Of a DNA stretch of 64,000 bases, positions 27,686 through 36,953 are shown one piece after another. The notes under the pieces were generated by a model. That model worked only from the letters and a program-made list of their open reading frames with translations. It was not told where the DNA came from and did no database searches. How positions within the stretch are numbered: the stretch's first letter is position 1; each line of letters starts with the position of its first letter. Source of the DNA: Erysipelothrix anatis (GTDB lineage: Bacteria > Bacillota_I > Bacilli_A > Erysipelotrichales > Erysipelotrichaceae); assembly GCF_009828745.1 (NCBI RefSeq), contig NZ_WTSX01000001.1:1-64000 (forward strand), in the 5' to 3' direction. The translations under genes and the position numbers were made by a program.

Positions 27686-28536
27686 ATAAATCTTAACGAA
27701 TAGCTATACGATTTATCCGTATTTGCCTCCAATTCTTCGATTGCGTATTTTTCCTCAAGTTTGCCACTTGCATCAATTCTATCGGTAATACCGATCCATG
27801 GCTCGATGCAGATAAATGGTGAGAGTGCGTCGTCAACAACGGAAGTCCAAAGTCCCACAAAATTGAAGCCTGGGAAATCGGCACGAACTGTATCACCATT
27901 GCGTTTATTAACAAGCTCAACCGCATCAACATTCGTATAGATGATTGCATCATTTTTAAATGTATCAAATGTGACTGCGACTGGATTCAGTGTTTCCATC
28001 GGAATTGCTTGATCAACATGTCCTTTGGTTAAGGTTAGTTCGCTCACATCTTTTTGAGCATCAAATCGGAACTCATAATCGCCATCAGCATCTAATGCAA
28101 ATGCAGGATGTCCACCAATACCATAATACATTGTTTTAGTGTCTTTATTAAACACTTGCCACGTAATACATACCACGTCCGCAATTAAACTATACGTAAT
28201 CACAACAGCGTGTTCAAACGGATAAACCTCTAACTTCGAACCCTTGCTTTCATATTGGAATCTTACTGAGGATGCGTCATTGCTAATAACCTCAAACTGT
28301 TGGTCACGTAAGAATCCATGCTGTGAAAGCTCGTACTTTTGACCATCATAAACATAAAAGCCATCTTTTACGCGTCCAACGATAGGAAACAAAACCGGAG
28401 AAACACGTCCCCAGTACTTGGCATCACCACGCCACATATATTCGCGTTCTTTAATTTTGTGGTAGACGGATCGTAACTCTGCTCCCATTGGGTTAATCGT
28501 TACTTTTAAAATATCATTTTCTAATAGTATCATCAT
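27682..28536 (-). CDS. Aldose 1-epimerase family protein (LacX-like)
   Basis: This 284-residue protein has the galactose mutarotase-like fold: an early NPMGAELRSVYHK strand, YMWRGDAKYWGRVSPVLFPIVGR, the histidine in YELSQHGFLRDQQF, and YYGIGGHPAF. These fit the LacX/YeaD-type branch of hexose epimerases. Two consecutive ATG codons lie behind AGAGGTGA; the second (28533) has the better spacing. The exact sugar is unknown. Confidence 0.82.
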   Translation of the reverse strand: MMILLENDILKVTINPMGAELRSVYHKIKEREYMWRGDAKYWGRVSPVLFPIVGRVKDGFYVYDGQKYELSQHGFLRDQQFEVISNDASSVRFQYESKGSKLEVYPFEHAVVITYSLIADVVCITWQVFNKDTKTMYYGIGGHPAFALDADGDYEFRFDAQKDVSELTLTKGHVDQAIPMETLNPVAVTFDTFKNDAIIYTNVDAVELVNKRNGDTVRADFPGFNFVGLWTSVVDDALSPFICIEPWIGITDRIDASGKLEEKYAIEELEANTDKSYSYSLRFI

Positions 28537-28655
28537 TCACCTCTGTCATAGGAGCATTATAGCATAATTCATACCCATTTCTTTGAATTCTGTATGAACA
28601 AATACCTTTACCTATCACATCTTAAGGACTATGATTATTTACATGGAGGTATACG

Positions 28656-29420
28656 ATGAAAGGCTTAATCATTAATGAATTGGGGAAACCCGAAAATGCA
28701 ATGCATTCAACAGCAATGGACGATTATTCAGTTCGAACAGTAGATCAAGAGACACTTATTTTACACCTCTTTCAGCATGAAGGTGTCAATATGGGCTTAG
28801 ATGATACTAAGATACCAGCATTTGAAAAAGGACTTGCTTACTATCATGATCATGATGCATCTGTAATTGTCCGTAATTCTGGAGGTCGTTCAATTGTCTC
28901 AGACTCAGGCGTTCTCAATATGTCCCTTGTTTTGAAGTCAAATGCAAATATGTATGATAATTACCGCTATTTGGATCAGTTTATCCGCGATGCTTTATCC
29001 CCTATTACCCATGCAATTGATACTGGAGAAATAATTGGCGCATATTGCCCCGGAAATTCTGATATGAGTATCAACGGGCGCAAGTTCTGCGGAACTGCTC
29101 AGCGCAAACGTTTGGATAGTGTGGCATTGGTATGTTACATCGGTGTTAATGGAAATCAAGATCAGCGTAGTTCTTTAGTACAAGGCTTTTATGAAGCCAT
29201 GGATTATGATGATGTAGTGGTGCATAAAGACTTCATGGGTACACTGTCGTCACTCACAGGGCTTACACTTACGGTTCCTCAAGTCGCGCAGCTAATGATT
29301 GATGAACTGAAACGCCGGACCGATTCAACTTACGAAATCACAGGATATGACACAACCCACGACGCATTTCAAACCTCAATGGACATGACACATCGACAAA
29401 ATCGTGTATTAACCAAATAA
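28656..29420 (+). CDS. lipL: Lipoate-protein ligase A family, LipL-like octanoyltransferase
   Basis: This 254-residue protein belongs to the biotin/lipoate ligase fold. NSGGRSIVSDSGVLNMSLV is the substrate-binding segment. AYCPGNSDMSINGRKFCGTAQ contains Cys131 and Lys143, which match the LipL pattern in which a cysteine forms the octanoyl thioester before transfer from GcvH to E2 domains. A lipoate ligase or LipM role is possible. It is a single plus-strand gene behind ATGGAGGTATACG. Confidence 0.75.
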   Translation: MKGLIINELGKPENAMHSTAMDDYSVRTVDQETLILHLFQHEGVNMGLDDTKIPAFEKGLAYYHDHDASVIVRNSGGRSIVSDSGVLNMSLVLKSNANMYDNYRYLDQFIRDALSPITHAIDTGEIIGAYCPGNSDMSINGRKFCGTAQRKRLDSVALVCYIGVNGNQDQRSSLVQGFYEAMDYDDVVVHKDFMGTLSSLTGLTLTVPQVAQLMIDELKRRTDSTYEITGYDTTHDAFQTSMDMTHRQNRVLTK

Positions 29421-29427
29421 CACCAAA

Positions 29428-29455
29428 CAAAAAGCGTACCGAGGTACGCTTTTCT
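29428..29455. terminator. Bidirectional terminator between lipL and the OsmC gene
   Basis: AAAGCGTACC (29431-29440) pairs with GGTACGCTTT (29443-29452), with A before and T after. It can serve both convergent genes. Confidence 0.85.
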
Positions 29456-29469
29456 TAGTTTATTATGAA

Positions 29470-29877
29470 TTAGTATGTTTCAACTTCGACAAAGACATGT
29501 TCATTTGCTTGGATTAATTTTGAAACAGGGCAACGGCGGTGTGCTTGCTCTGCAAGTTGTTCAACTTTATCCATTTCTAATCCTTCAACTGCCACAAATG
29601 CACGCATTGCAAAGTAAAGGCCTTTGGTTTCTGGTTGTGGATGGAGTGTTACTTCAACACGGACGCGACTCTCATTATCCCAGCTTCGCGCTTTCATCAG
29701 CGCTTGCACGGTTTTATTTAAACAAGTCGCCCATGCCATACCCATAAATTGTTCAGGGTTTGCACCTTCTTGATTTGAAGTGGGAGACGCAACCTTAATC
29801 TTCCATTCTCCTTCAATACGTGTTTCGTCTTCCATTTTGGAATCGTTGACTGCTAATGTTTTATACAATTCGCTCAT
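29470..29877 (-). CDS. OsmC/Ohr-family peroxide-reducing protein
   Basis: This 135-residue protein has the two redox cysteines of the family, Cys52 in WATCLNKT and Cys116 in RRCPVSKLI, with the intervening helices. Such proteins reduce organic hydroperoxides using thiols. The segment TSNQEGANPEQFMGMAWA fits the OsmC branch. Single gene. Confidence 0.85.
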   Translation of the reverse strand: MSELYKTLAVNDSKMEDETRIEGEWKIKVASPTSNQEGANPEQFMGMAWATCLNKTVQALMKARSWDNESRVRVEVTLHPQPETKGLYFAMRAFVAVEGLEMDKVEQLAEQAHRRCPVSKLIQANEHVFVEVETY

Positions 29878-30030
29878 TTAAAGCACCTCTTTCTTTACCC
29901 TATTCTAGCACACATATAAGAAATATTTATCTTGTTTGCTTTAAAACAGTGGCTTTTGATAGGTTTTTATTGCATGCGAACCGCATCACAAATTAAATCT
30001 AAAAACTTGAACCAGATGCCCGCACAATAC

Positions 30031-30059
30031 GTGCAATCGCTCTCATTAAGGCTTATAAT
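30031..30059 (+). promoter_or_regulatory. Promoter of the metNIQ-like operon
   Basis: GTGCAA (30031-30036) and a perfect TATAAT (30054-30059) are 17 bp apart. The leader is only about 20 bases, so there is no room for an S-box or T-box; none was found in 29878-30086. CCCGC (30019-30023) and GCGGG (30063-30067) flank the promoter as a possible operator. Confidence 0.6.
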
Positions 30060-30086
30060 GAACGCGGGTCAAAGGTTGGTGAAGAA

Positions 30087-30806
30087 ATGATACGATTTGA
30101 AAATGTCTCCAAAGCCTATGATGCATTCACAGTTCTCGATTCCGTGAGCTTTGAAGTGCACCGTGGAGAAATCTTTGGAATAATTGGCGAAAGCGGCGCT
30201 GGCAAGTCGACGTTGTTACGGTTGGTGAATCAACTCGAAACACACGATGCTGGCACGGTGTTTGTGAATGGTACCGATATGAGTACCCTCACTGCAAAAG
30301 CCCTTCGTACCATACGGAAAGAAATCTCAGTTGTTTTTCAAAACTTCAACCTTCTCAAAAACCGTTCAGTCGCTGAAAATGTTGCCCTACCATTAACACT
30401 TAGCAACGTGAACGACAATGCACGGGTCGAAGAGGTTTTAACGTTTGTAAATTTGCTTGATAAAAAGGATCACTATCCCAATCAATTATCTGGAGGCGAA
30501 CGACAACGCGTTGCAATTGCGCGCGCATTGGCGACAAATCCAAATATCTTGATTTGTGATGAACCCACTTCTGCACTGGATCCGAAGTCAACCGCAGACT
30601 TACTTGATGTTTTGAAATCAATTAATGAAGTTTTTGGAACGACTATAGTAGTGGTTACGCATCAGTTGGAAGTTGCAAAAGCAATCTGTAACCGAGTTGC
30701 AGTCATGGAACGTGGCGTTCTAAAAGATGTTGTCACTGTCAACAATCTACCAATGGAGACAGATACCTCGTATGTCGCACATGCTAAGGCGGTGCTTCAA
30801 CGATGA
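30087..30806 (+). CDS. metN: MetN-like ABC transporter ATPase (short form)
   Basis: This 239-residue ATPase has Walker A GESGAGKS, the signature LSGGERQR and Walker B LICDEPTSALD. Together with the MetI-like permease and MetQ-like lipoprotein that follow, it makes a methionine-type uptake system. Typical MetN proteins are about 340 residues and end in a NIL domain that gives feedback inhibition by methionine. That domain is absent here, and the stop codon overlaps the permease start. The substrate could be another amino acid. Confidence 0.82.
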   Translation: MIRFENVSKAYDAFTVLDSVSFEVHRGEIFGIIGESGAGKSTLLRLVNQLETHDAGTVFVNGTDMSTLTAKALRTIRKEISVVFQNFNLLKNRSVAENVALPLTLSNVNDNARVEEVLTFVNLLDKKDHYPNQLSGGERQRVAIARALATNPNILICDEPTSALDPKSTADLLDVLKSINEVFGTTIVVVTHQLEVAKAICNRVAVMERGVLKDVVTVNNLPMETDTSYVAHAKAVLQR

Positions 30807-31465
30807 TGGCACATATCCTTCAATACCAAGCTGAGATTCTTAAAGCATTAGGCGAAACTGGAATTCTCATTGGAATTTCCACATGCTTCGCAATTCTCGT
30901 TGGATTACCCTTAGGAACACTTATTTATCTAACACGTAAAGATGGTGTCCTTGAGAATCGCATTGCTTACACGTTAGGAAATCTTTATGTTAACGTTGTC
31001 CGTTCCTTTCCATTTTTAATTTTCATCGTAGCAATGATTCCAGTAACACGATTTCTTTTAGGTAAATCGCTTGGAACCATTCCTGCATCCATTCCCCTTT
31101 CCTTTGTTGCCGTAGCAATTTTTGCCCGTTTCGTCGAGCAATCATTACTAGATGTCCCTCAAGAAATTGTCGATACGGCACTTTCTATGGGCGCAAGCGT
31201 TCCACAACTCATTACGAAGTTCCTTTATGTAGAAGCACGGTCCGGAATTGTTCTTGGACTCACATCTTCAATTATTAGTTTCGTTTCTTACTCTACCGTT
31301 ATGGGTGCAGTAGGCGGCGGGGGTATCGGTGACTTTGCAATGCGTTATGGCTACCAACGCTTCGATTATCTTTTACTTTATTCGATAGTTGCAGTCATGA
31401 TTGTGATTGTTCAAGCAATTCAGTTTGTTGGAACAACCATCGCACGAAAAATAGATAAACGATGA
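30803..31465 (+). CDS. metI: MetI-like ABC transporter permease
   Basis: This 220-residue permease has five hydrophobic segments and the coupling helix ALSMGASVPQLITKFLYVEA (EAA loop) typical of MetI. VGGGGIGDFAMRYGYQRFD near the C-terminus is a strong MetI signature. It overlaps metN by four bases. Confidence 0.85.
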   Translation: MMAHILQYQAEILKALGETGILIGISTCFAILVGLPLGTLIYLTRKDGVLENRIAYTLGNLYVNVVRSFPFLIFIVAMIPVTRFLLGKSLGTIPASIPLSFVAVAIFARFVEQSLLDVPQEIVDTALSMGASVPQLITKFLYVEARSGIVLGLTSSIISFVSYSTVMGAVGGGGIGDFAMRYGYQRFDYLLLYSIVAVMIVIVQAIQFVGTTIARKIDKR

Positions 31466-31478
31466 GGAGATTGAGAAT

Positions 31479-32276
31479 ATGTTTAAAAAATTACTAGTTT
31501 CATCACTTGCATTATTAGTTCTGACAGCATGTGGCACCACTGCTAAGGATTCTAAAGAAGACAAAGTTATCAAAGTTGCATCACACATGGAACCGATGAC
31601 AACCGTCGTAACAATTGCTGGCGAAGTTCTCGCGAAAGATGGTTATACTGTTGAACTTGTTCCTGTATCAGATAATGCTGCAGCTAACATTGCACTAAAC
31701 AATAAAGAGATTGACGCGAACTTCTTCCAACATGTTCCGTTCATGACAATGTTTAATACTGCTAACAATGGCACACTTGTTGGCGTTCAACCAATTTATG
31801 ATGCAATCGTTGGGTTCTATTCAAAAACAGTATCTGACATCAAAGATTTACCAACAGATGCTAAAATTGCCATTCCTAATGATCAAGTTAATCAAGCACG
31901 TGCATTAATGATGCTCGAAGCTGCTGGTCTTATCAATTTGAATGGAAAAACACACGATGCAACTTTAAAAGATGTTGCAGCAACAAGTTACCAATTCATC
32001 GAAGTTGATTTGCTCACATTAACACAAGCATACGATGAAGTAGATTTAGTATACAACTACCCTACATACATCAAGGCACTTGGATTAACACCAAAACAAG
32101 ATGCTTTAATTCTTGAAACATCCGGATCAACACACTATGCTATTTCACTTGTAGCACGCGAAGATAATAAAGATTCAGAAAAAATCAATAAATTAAAAGA
32201 AGCAATGACAAGTAAAGAAGTTAAAGATTTCTTAACAAACGAAGAAAACTCAAAAACACTTGCACCTGCATTCTAA
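31479..32276 (+). CDS. metQ: MetQ/NlpA-family substrate-binding lipoprotein
   Basis: This 265-residue protein has a lipoprotein signal with lipobox LTAC (Cys18). It belongs to the NlpA class: KVASHMEPMTTVV, the NAAANIALNNKEIDANFFQHVPF segment (shown in part), and KIAIPNDQVNQARAL. It should sit on the outer membrane face and hand an amino acid to MetI. AGGAG precedes the start. Methionine is the family default, not proven. Confidence 0.85.
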   Translation: MFKKLLVSSLALLVLTACGTTAKDSKEDKVIKVASHMEPMTTVVTIAGEVLAKDGYTVELVPVSDNAAANIALNNKEIDANFFQHVPFMTMFNTANNGTLVGVQPIYDAIVGFYSKTVSDIKDLPTDAKIAIPNDQVNQARALMMLEAAGLINLNGKTHDATLKDVAATSYQFIEVDLLTLTQAYDEVDLVYNYPTYIKALGLTPKQDALILETSGSTHYAISLVAREDNKDSEKINKLKEAMTSKEVKDFLTNEENSKTLAPAF

Positions 32277-32284
32277 AACAAATT

Positions 32285-32313
32285 AAAAGCTAGCATAATT
32301 GCTAGCTTTTTTT
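32285..32313. terminator. Terminator after metQ, probably bidirectional
   Basis: AAAAGCTAGC (32285-32294) pairs with GCTAGCTTTT (32301-32310), with T following on the plus strand and T on the minus strand from the preceding A run. It separates convergent operons. Confidence 0.85.
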
Positions 32314-32317
32314 AGTT

Positions 32318-33061
32318 TTAATTCCAATAAATGATTTTCTTTTCAGCATACTCTGCAAGATAATATAAGATAAGTCCAAGGACAGACAGAATGACGACTG
32401 AGCTAAGAATTATTTTAATATCATACATTTCACTTCCATAGACCAACAGGTACCCAAGACCAGCTTGAGCCCCCATCATTTCACCAATGACTGCTCCTGT
32501 CATCCCTTGAGTCACAGAAACTTTGATCCCACTCAAAACTGCTGTTAATGAATACGGTAGTTCTACATGAATGAATCGTTGTAAAGCATTTCCGTTTAAG
32601 ACCGTCATATAGTCGATATAATTTTTATCAATATTTTTGATAACTGTACTTTGTGCAATCATAACAGGGAAAGAAACAACTAAGATAACTAAAGCAATTT
32701 TAGACGTTGCCCCTAAGCCAAACCATAAAAGGAAGAGCGGTGCGAGTGAGATTTTTGGCGCAATTTGTAGAATCAAGATAATAGGTGTCACTAATCGGTC
32801 CACCAATTTCGACTTCGCAATTGCATATCCCAACGCAATCCCAACAAGAATTCCATAGAATGTCCCAACGATAACTTCATGCAGTGTTGTTAAAATATGT
32901 TTCGTAATTGAACCTGTTGCAAACTGATTGCCCATATACTGAACCAATTCAACTGGGCTTGGCATAATATAGTTCGGCACCTTCGTAACTTGAACTGCAA
33001 TTTGCCAAATCACAAGAATGATAGCTGTGAGAATCATAGGTCTGATAATTTTTTTATTCAT
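32318..33061 (-). CDS. SsuC/TauC-type ABC permease 1
   Basis: This 247-residue permease has six hydrophobic segments, the conserved IMPSPVELV stretch early, and the coupling motif NGNALQRFIHVELPYSL. The start is at the ATG behind AAGGAGGTGC, inside the end of the binding-protein gene. It resembles the permease at 34072-34839. Two different permeases with a single ATPase suggest a heterodimeric channel, or two channel variants. Confidence 0.82.
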   Translation of the reverse strand: MNKKIIRPMILTAIILVIWQIAVQVTKVPNYIMPSPVELVQYMGNQFATGSITKHILTTLHEVIVGTFYGILVGIALGYAIAKSKLVDRLVTPIILILQIAPKISLAPLFLLWFGLGATSKIALVILVVSFPVMIAQSTVIKNIDKNYIDYMTVLNGNALQRFIHVELPYSLTAVLSGIKVSVTQGMTGAVIGEMMGAQAGLGYLLVYGSEMYDIKIILSSVVILSVLGLILYYLAEYAEKKIIYWN

Positions 33062-34064
33062 GGTTAGCACCTCCTTCAACGATTAATTCCGATGCATCGT
33101 ATGATTTAGAGATAATACCAAATTTTACAAGATCATCGATGAACAATTGATATCGCTCACGATTATTGTAACCAAATCCATGGATTTTCGTATCCTCACT
33201 TTGCCATAATCCGTTAACATAGGCATCATCCATTATTGTCACGAATTTGTCTCGAGAGTTTTTAGCTGATTGAGCATAGTTATCAATGGATAAGTCGACG
33301 GCATCTTCAAGATTGCCATCCGTAATATATTCGAGCGATTTGTTGAGTGCTTTTGTGAAGCCCTCAACTAGCTCAGGATTTGTTTCTAAGAAAGTGTCAC
33401 TTACTATAACAACATTTCCGTAGGTAGTTGTAAACTCGTTCGATCTAAATTCTGATACAGCTTCTCCATTTGCGCGGAGCTCATAAGTACGTAGCATTGA
33501 GAAACTGATAGCATCCACTTGATCTGTAATAAGTGCATTCACAATAGCACCAGTACCAATAATCTTGATTGTGACATCATCGATGGTAAGTCCTTCTGTC
33601 TCGAGTAACATTTTTAGTTGACTGTAATTAGGACTACCATAGGAGGTGATCCCGATTGTTTTCCCTTTTAGATCACTCGGTACTTTAATTCCAGATGCAT
33701 CTTTAAAAATGACTGAACCCAGTCCATTTTGTAACGTTGTGTGGACTATTTTTACAGGAACGCCATTTGCGCGCCCAATGATAACTGGATCTGCATTCGG
33801 AAAACCGAATTCTATATTGTTAGATCCAACGTTTTTTACAATTTCTGCCGCTGAAGCATAATAGAATGAAACATTAAGACCTTGTTCGGCAAAAAAACCG
33901 CGTTCTTGAGCAACATACATTGGTGCATAGTACGGAACTGCCGCACCGTCAATTTGAACACTTACATCTATCAAACCATCTTGATTTGGTGTGTATGTGT
34001 GACTTTTTTGCCCACAGCCTGCGAGCATTACTGTTAGTAAGAGTATTGTAATAATTCGTTTCAT
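33054..34064 (-). CDS. NMT1/SsuA-type substrate-binding lipoprotein
   Basis: This 336-residue protein starts MKRIITILLLTVMLAGC with lipobox Cys17. The mature part shows the NMT1/THI5-like pattern: VPYYAPMYVAQERGFFAEQG, then KGKTIGITSYGSPNY. Such proteins bind thiamine-pyrimidine precursors, riboflavin, sulfonates or nucleobase-like compounds. The PucR-type regulator and nucleoside phosphorylase nearby favour a pyrimidine or purine-derived ligand, which is inference. The gene starts seven bases after permease 2. Confidence 0.8.
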   Translation of the reverse strand: MKRIITILLLTVMLAGCGQKSHTYTPNQDGLIDVSVQIDGAAVPYYAPMYVAQERGFFAEQGLNVSFYYASAAEIVKNVGSNNIEFGFPNADPVIIGRANGVPVKIVHTTLQNGLGSVIFKDASGIKVPSDLKGKTIGITSYGSPNYSQLKMLLETEGLTIDDVTIKIIGTGAIVNALITDQVDAISFSMLRTYELRANGEAVSEFRSNEFTTTYGNVVIVSDTFLETNPELVEGFTKALNKSLEYITDGNLEDAVDLSIDNYAQSAKNSRDKFVTIMDDAYVNGLWQSEDTKIHGFGYNNRERYQLFIDDLVKFGIISKSYDASELIVEGGANHE

Positions 34065-34071
34065 AATCGAC

Positions 34072-34839
34072 CTACTTCCAAAAGACATACTTGCGCTCAA
34101 GTATTTCGATAATCTGATAGAGAATCACACCCAGAATAATCGTCACTACAATTCCTGCGATTAACAGTGGTGTATTGAATGTGGATGATGCAAAGGATTG
34201 AATATAACCAAGACCATATTGTCCGGCCATCCATTCTGCAACTGTTGCACCGATTATTGCTTGAACAATTGCAATTTTAAGCGATGCAAACACTTCGGGT
34301 AGAATGTACGGAATTTCTAAATCAACGATTGTTTTTGACTTTGGCGACTGAACGACGTGTAACAAATCATAATAAGATGACGGAATCTGACGTAAAGCAG
34401 ATTCAATCCCAATTATAATTGGGAATACGACCATCGAAAATACAACTATAATTTTAGACGTCAGGCCAAGTCCAAACCAAACAACAAAAAGCGGTACTAA
34501 CGCAATTTTAGGCGCAACTTGGAGAAAAATCAAAATTGGTTTTATATAATCACTGAGCGTTTCTGATTTGTAAATTGCATAGGCAATAATCGCCCCAACA
34601 ATAACGCCCAAAATAAATCCGACCAAAACCTCATACAAAGTGATGCCAATATGAAGCCAAATACTACTTCCACTAAACTGATAGACCAACTCTTTCAGCA
34701 CACTTAGCGGTGCTGGAAGCATGAAGTGTGGCACTTGAACGAGTGTCACATAAAGGTGCCAGATCAGAATAAAAACCGTGATAGACGCTACGGTATTTAG
34801 TAACGGGTGCTTATCAAAAGTATTTCTAATTGTCTTCAT
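34072..34839 (-). CDS. SsuC/TauC-type ABC permease 2
   Basis: This 255-residue permease starts at MKTIRNTFDKHPLL, within the end of the ATPase gene, with a GAGG site upstream. A longer in-frame start lies inside the ATPase gene and is unlikely. It has the FMLPAPLSVLKELV segment, six hydrophobic segments and the coupling sequence VQSPKSKTIVDLEIPYILP. It is a diverged paralogue of permease 1. Confidence 0.82.
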   Translation of the reverse strand: MKTIRNTFDKHPLLNTVASITVFILIWHLYVTLVQVPHFMLPAPLSVLKELVYQFSGSSIWLHIGITLYEVLVGFILGVIVGAIIAYAIYKSETLSDYIKPILIFLQVAPKIALVPLFVVWFGLGLTSKIIVVFSMVVFPIIIGIESALRQIPSSYYDLLHVVQSPKSKTIVDLEIPYILPEVFASLKIAIVQAIIGATVAEWMAGQYGLGYIQSFASSTFNTPLLIAGIVVTIILGVILYQIIEILERKYVFWK

Positions 34840-35590
34840 TGAGCAGCCCTCTGAGGTGTTTCGCATAGGTAGTGAACCGTTCATCAGCACGAATGGATAA
34901 ATCACGATCTGCTGGAAGATCTATATCAACAATTTCTTTAATTTCGCCTGGGCGAGCTGACATAACAATGACTTTCGATGAAAGGAATACTGCTTCATCA
35001 ATGTCATGGGTTACGAATACGACAGTCATTTTTTCTTCACGAGAGATTCGTGCCAATTCTAAATTAAGCGTATCGCGAGTAATTGCATCTAGAGCTCCAA
35101 ACGGCTCATCCATTAATAATAACTGAGGACTATAGGATAATGAACGCACGATTGAAACTCGCTGCTTCATTCCTCCAGATAGTTCTTTGGGTAGTGCATT
35201 TTTAAATTTTTCTAATCCTGTCGTTTTCAAAAGATGATCAACATATTTGAGGTGAGAATCTGTCATCATATTTTTTACTTTAAGTGGAAAGACTGCATTT
35301 TTATAGACGGACTTCCATGGAAATAGCACAGATTCCTGGAAAACAAATCCGATGTTATCAGCTATTGGACCATCTGTGAAATATTCAATGTTACCACTAT
35401 TGTATGTTTCAAGTTGAGATACAATCCGAAGCAATGTAGATTTTCCACATCCTGATGGACCGATAATTGAAACAAACTCTTGACTATTGATTTCAAAATT
35501 TATATCTTTGAGTGCCGTGATCGTTTCATTCGCTTGGTTTACGAATGTTTTATTTAGATTTTGAACACTGACAATACGTTTACTTGACAT
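34826..35590 (-). CDS. SsuB/TauB-type ABC ATPase
   Basis: This 254-residue ATPase has Walker A GPSGCGKST, the Q-loop segment IGFVFQESVLFPW, the signature LSGGMKQRV and Walker B LLMDEPFGALD. All catalytic residues are consensus. It is the only ATPase for the two permeases downstream and is probably a homodimer. It starts 13 bases after the regulator gene. Confidence 0.86.
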   Translation of the reverse strand: MSSKRIVSVQNLNKTFVNQANETITALKDINFEINSQEFVSIIGPSGCGKSTLLRIVSQLETYNSGNIEYFTDGPIADNIGFVFQESVLFPWKSVYKNAVFPLKVKNMMTDSHLKYVDHLLKTTGLEKFKNALPKELSGGMKQRVSIVRSLSYSPQLLLMDEPFGALDAITRDTLNLELARISREEKMTVVFVTHDIDEAVFLSSKVIVMSARPGEIKEIVDIDLPADRDLSIRADERFTTYAKHLRGLLNEDN

Positions 35591-35602
35591 AATCTATCTC
35601 CC

Positions 35603-36784
35603 TTATTGGTTGTACTCAGCAATGACCGCTAAGTATAACTTCACTTTGTTTTGTGTCACATTTAAATTTAATCCTGTCACATTTTGAACTCGCTTTAAAC
35701 GATAATTCAAGGTGTTGATATGGATGTACAGTTGTTTGCTCGTCTCTTGGAGGTTTTCATTGCAACGGAAATACATCAGTAATGTGTCATAGAGAATCGA
35801 ACCTTTGCGCACAGTGTGTAATGTGGACATTAGGAATGTATCCATATCCGAACCAATGCCCTTGTAAATCATGTGGTAAAACTCGACATTTTCATAGGCT
35901 TCAATATAACCACCTTCAACATCATGATTTGTAAAACTCAACGTAAATTGGGCTTGATCAAGAAGTTGCGGCATAAATTTAATATACTCGATGTTACTCA
36001 GTCCTACACTCAGCACATTTAAATTCTCTTTGTATTGATCCAATGCTTCGATTGAATAGTGCTTTAATTTCAGTTCTTGGAGTTGTTCTCGATTCCCAAG
36101 AAAAATGATAATAAAACTATTCAACTGGCGAACAAACAAATATTCTGCAATCTTCGATGTATTAATTAAATCCGAACACATAAGCTGGACTGTTTTAAAA
36201 AATGCATCAAAATGAACATTAATGCGATTGTCTTCTGAGTCTGCCTTGAAATTAAAATTAGCAACCAAGCAGTCTAAATTCGTAATATCGACATCATATG
36301 ACTTAAATGAGTCAACAATTAAACTGTCTATTGTTCCGTTGTTAAAAATAATATTGTAGGCTGCACGTTCTCTAAAATCATTGTATTCTTTGATATTAAA
36401 GAGCATGGAATTGACATAATTCATAATCTCAAGGTATGTAACACTGTGGGGTATCCATAAGATTGGGAATTCTAGATTTTCGGTAAGAGCTTCGAGCTCG
36501 TCCTGAGACGGGCGATCTTCCTCAATGACTTTAATCGCAAGACATGTTGCATGCTTTTGTTTGAGTGTCTCAATTAATGATGTTAGGTCCTCGTGTGACT
36601 TTGGAAATGTTGAGCTACTTGTAAGTATGAGTTCTCCGCCTTTTACCCACTGGTCAACATTTACCGTTTCCATTACGGTTATTGAAGAAACGGATGCATG
36701 TTCCGCGTATTCTGCACGCTTATTAAGCGATATAATATCGAATCGTCGATTCAGTGCATCGTATATTTCTTTTAAACTAATCAT
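35603..36784 (-). CDS. PucR/CdaR-family transcriptional regulator
   Basis: This 393-residue regulator has an N-terminal PucR-type sensor (about 1-125; GGELILTSSSTFPKSHEDL) and a C-terminal helix-turn-helix of the CdaR type, ETSKQLYIHINTLNYRLKR. PucR-family proteins usually govern purine, allantoin or sugar-acid use. It heads the ABC operon and is divergent from the MFS/nucleoside phosphorylase pair, so it probably controls both. The start lies behind AGGAGATTGCA. Confidence 0.82.
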   Translation of the reverse strand: MISLKEIYDALNRRFDIISLNKRAEYAEHASVSSITVMETVNVDQWVKGGELILTSSSTFPKSHEDLTSLIETLKQKHATCLAIKVIEEDRPSQDELEALTENLEFPILWIPHSVTYLEIMNYVNSMLFNIKEYNDFRERAAYNIIFNNGTIDSLIVDSFKSYDVDITNLDCLVANFNFKADSEDNRINVHFDAFFKTVQLMCSDLINTSKIAEYLFVRQLNSFIIIFLGNREQLQELKLKHYSIEALDQYKENLNVLSVGLSNIEYIKFMPQLLDQAQFTLSFTNHDVEGGYIEAYENVEFYHMIYKGIGSDMDTFLMSTLHTVRKGSILYDTLLMYFRCNENLQETSKQLYIHINTLNYRLKRVQNVTGLNLNVTQNKVKLYLAVIAEYNQ

Positions 36785-36953
36785 TGCAATCTCCTGAGAG
36801 CGCTACCGTTCCGCATTCATTATATAGCGGTATCCGCTTACAAACAATTGTATTATAACACAATAATTTTCGATATTTATGTGTGATTCTACAATATTTT
36901 ATTCAATGAGTGTTTGTTATAGTTAAGGCGTTCAAAGTCGAAGGGAGACAAAT

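Noticed and set aside
29878-30086. Possible SAM or T-box riboswitch upstream of the metNIQ-like operon
   Set aside because: The promoter leaves only about 20 bases of leader, and no S-box, SMK-box or T-box consensus was seen. ATGCG/CGCAT near 29974 is a minimal hairpin upstream of the promoter.
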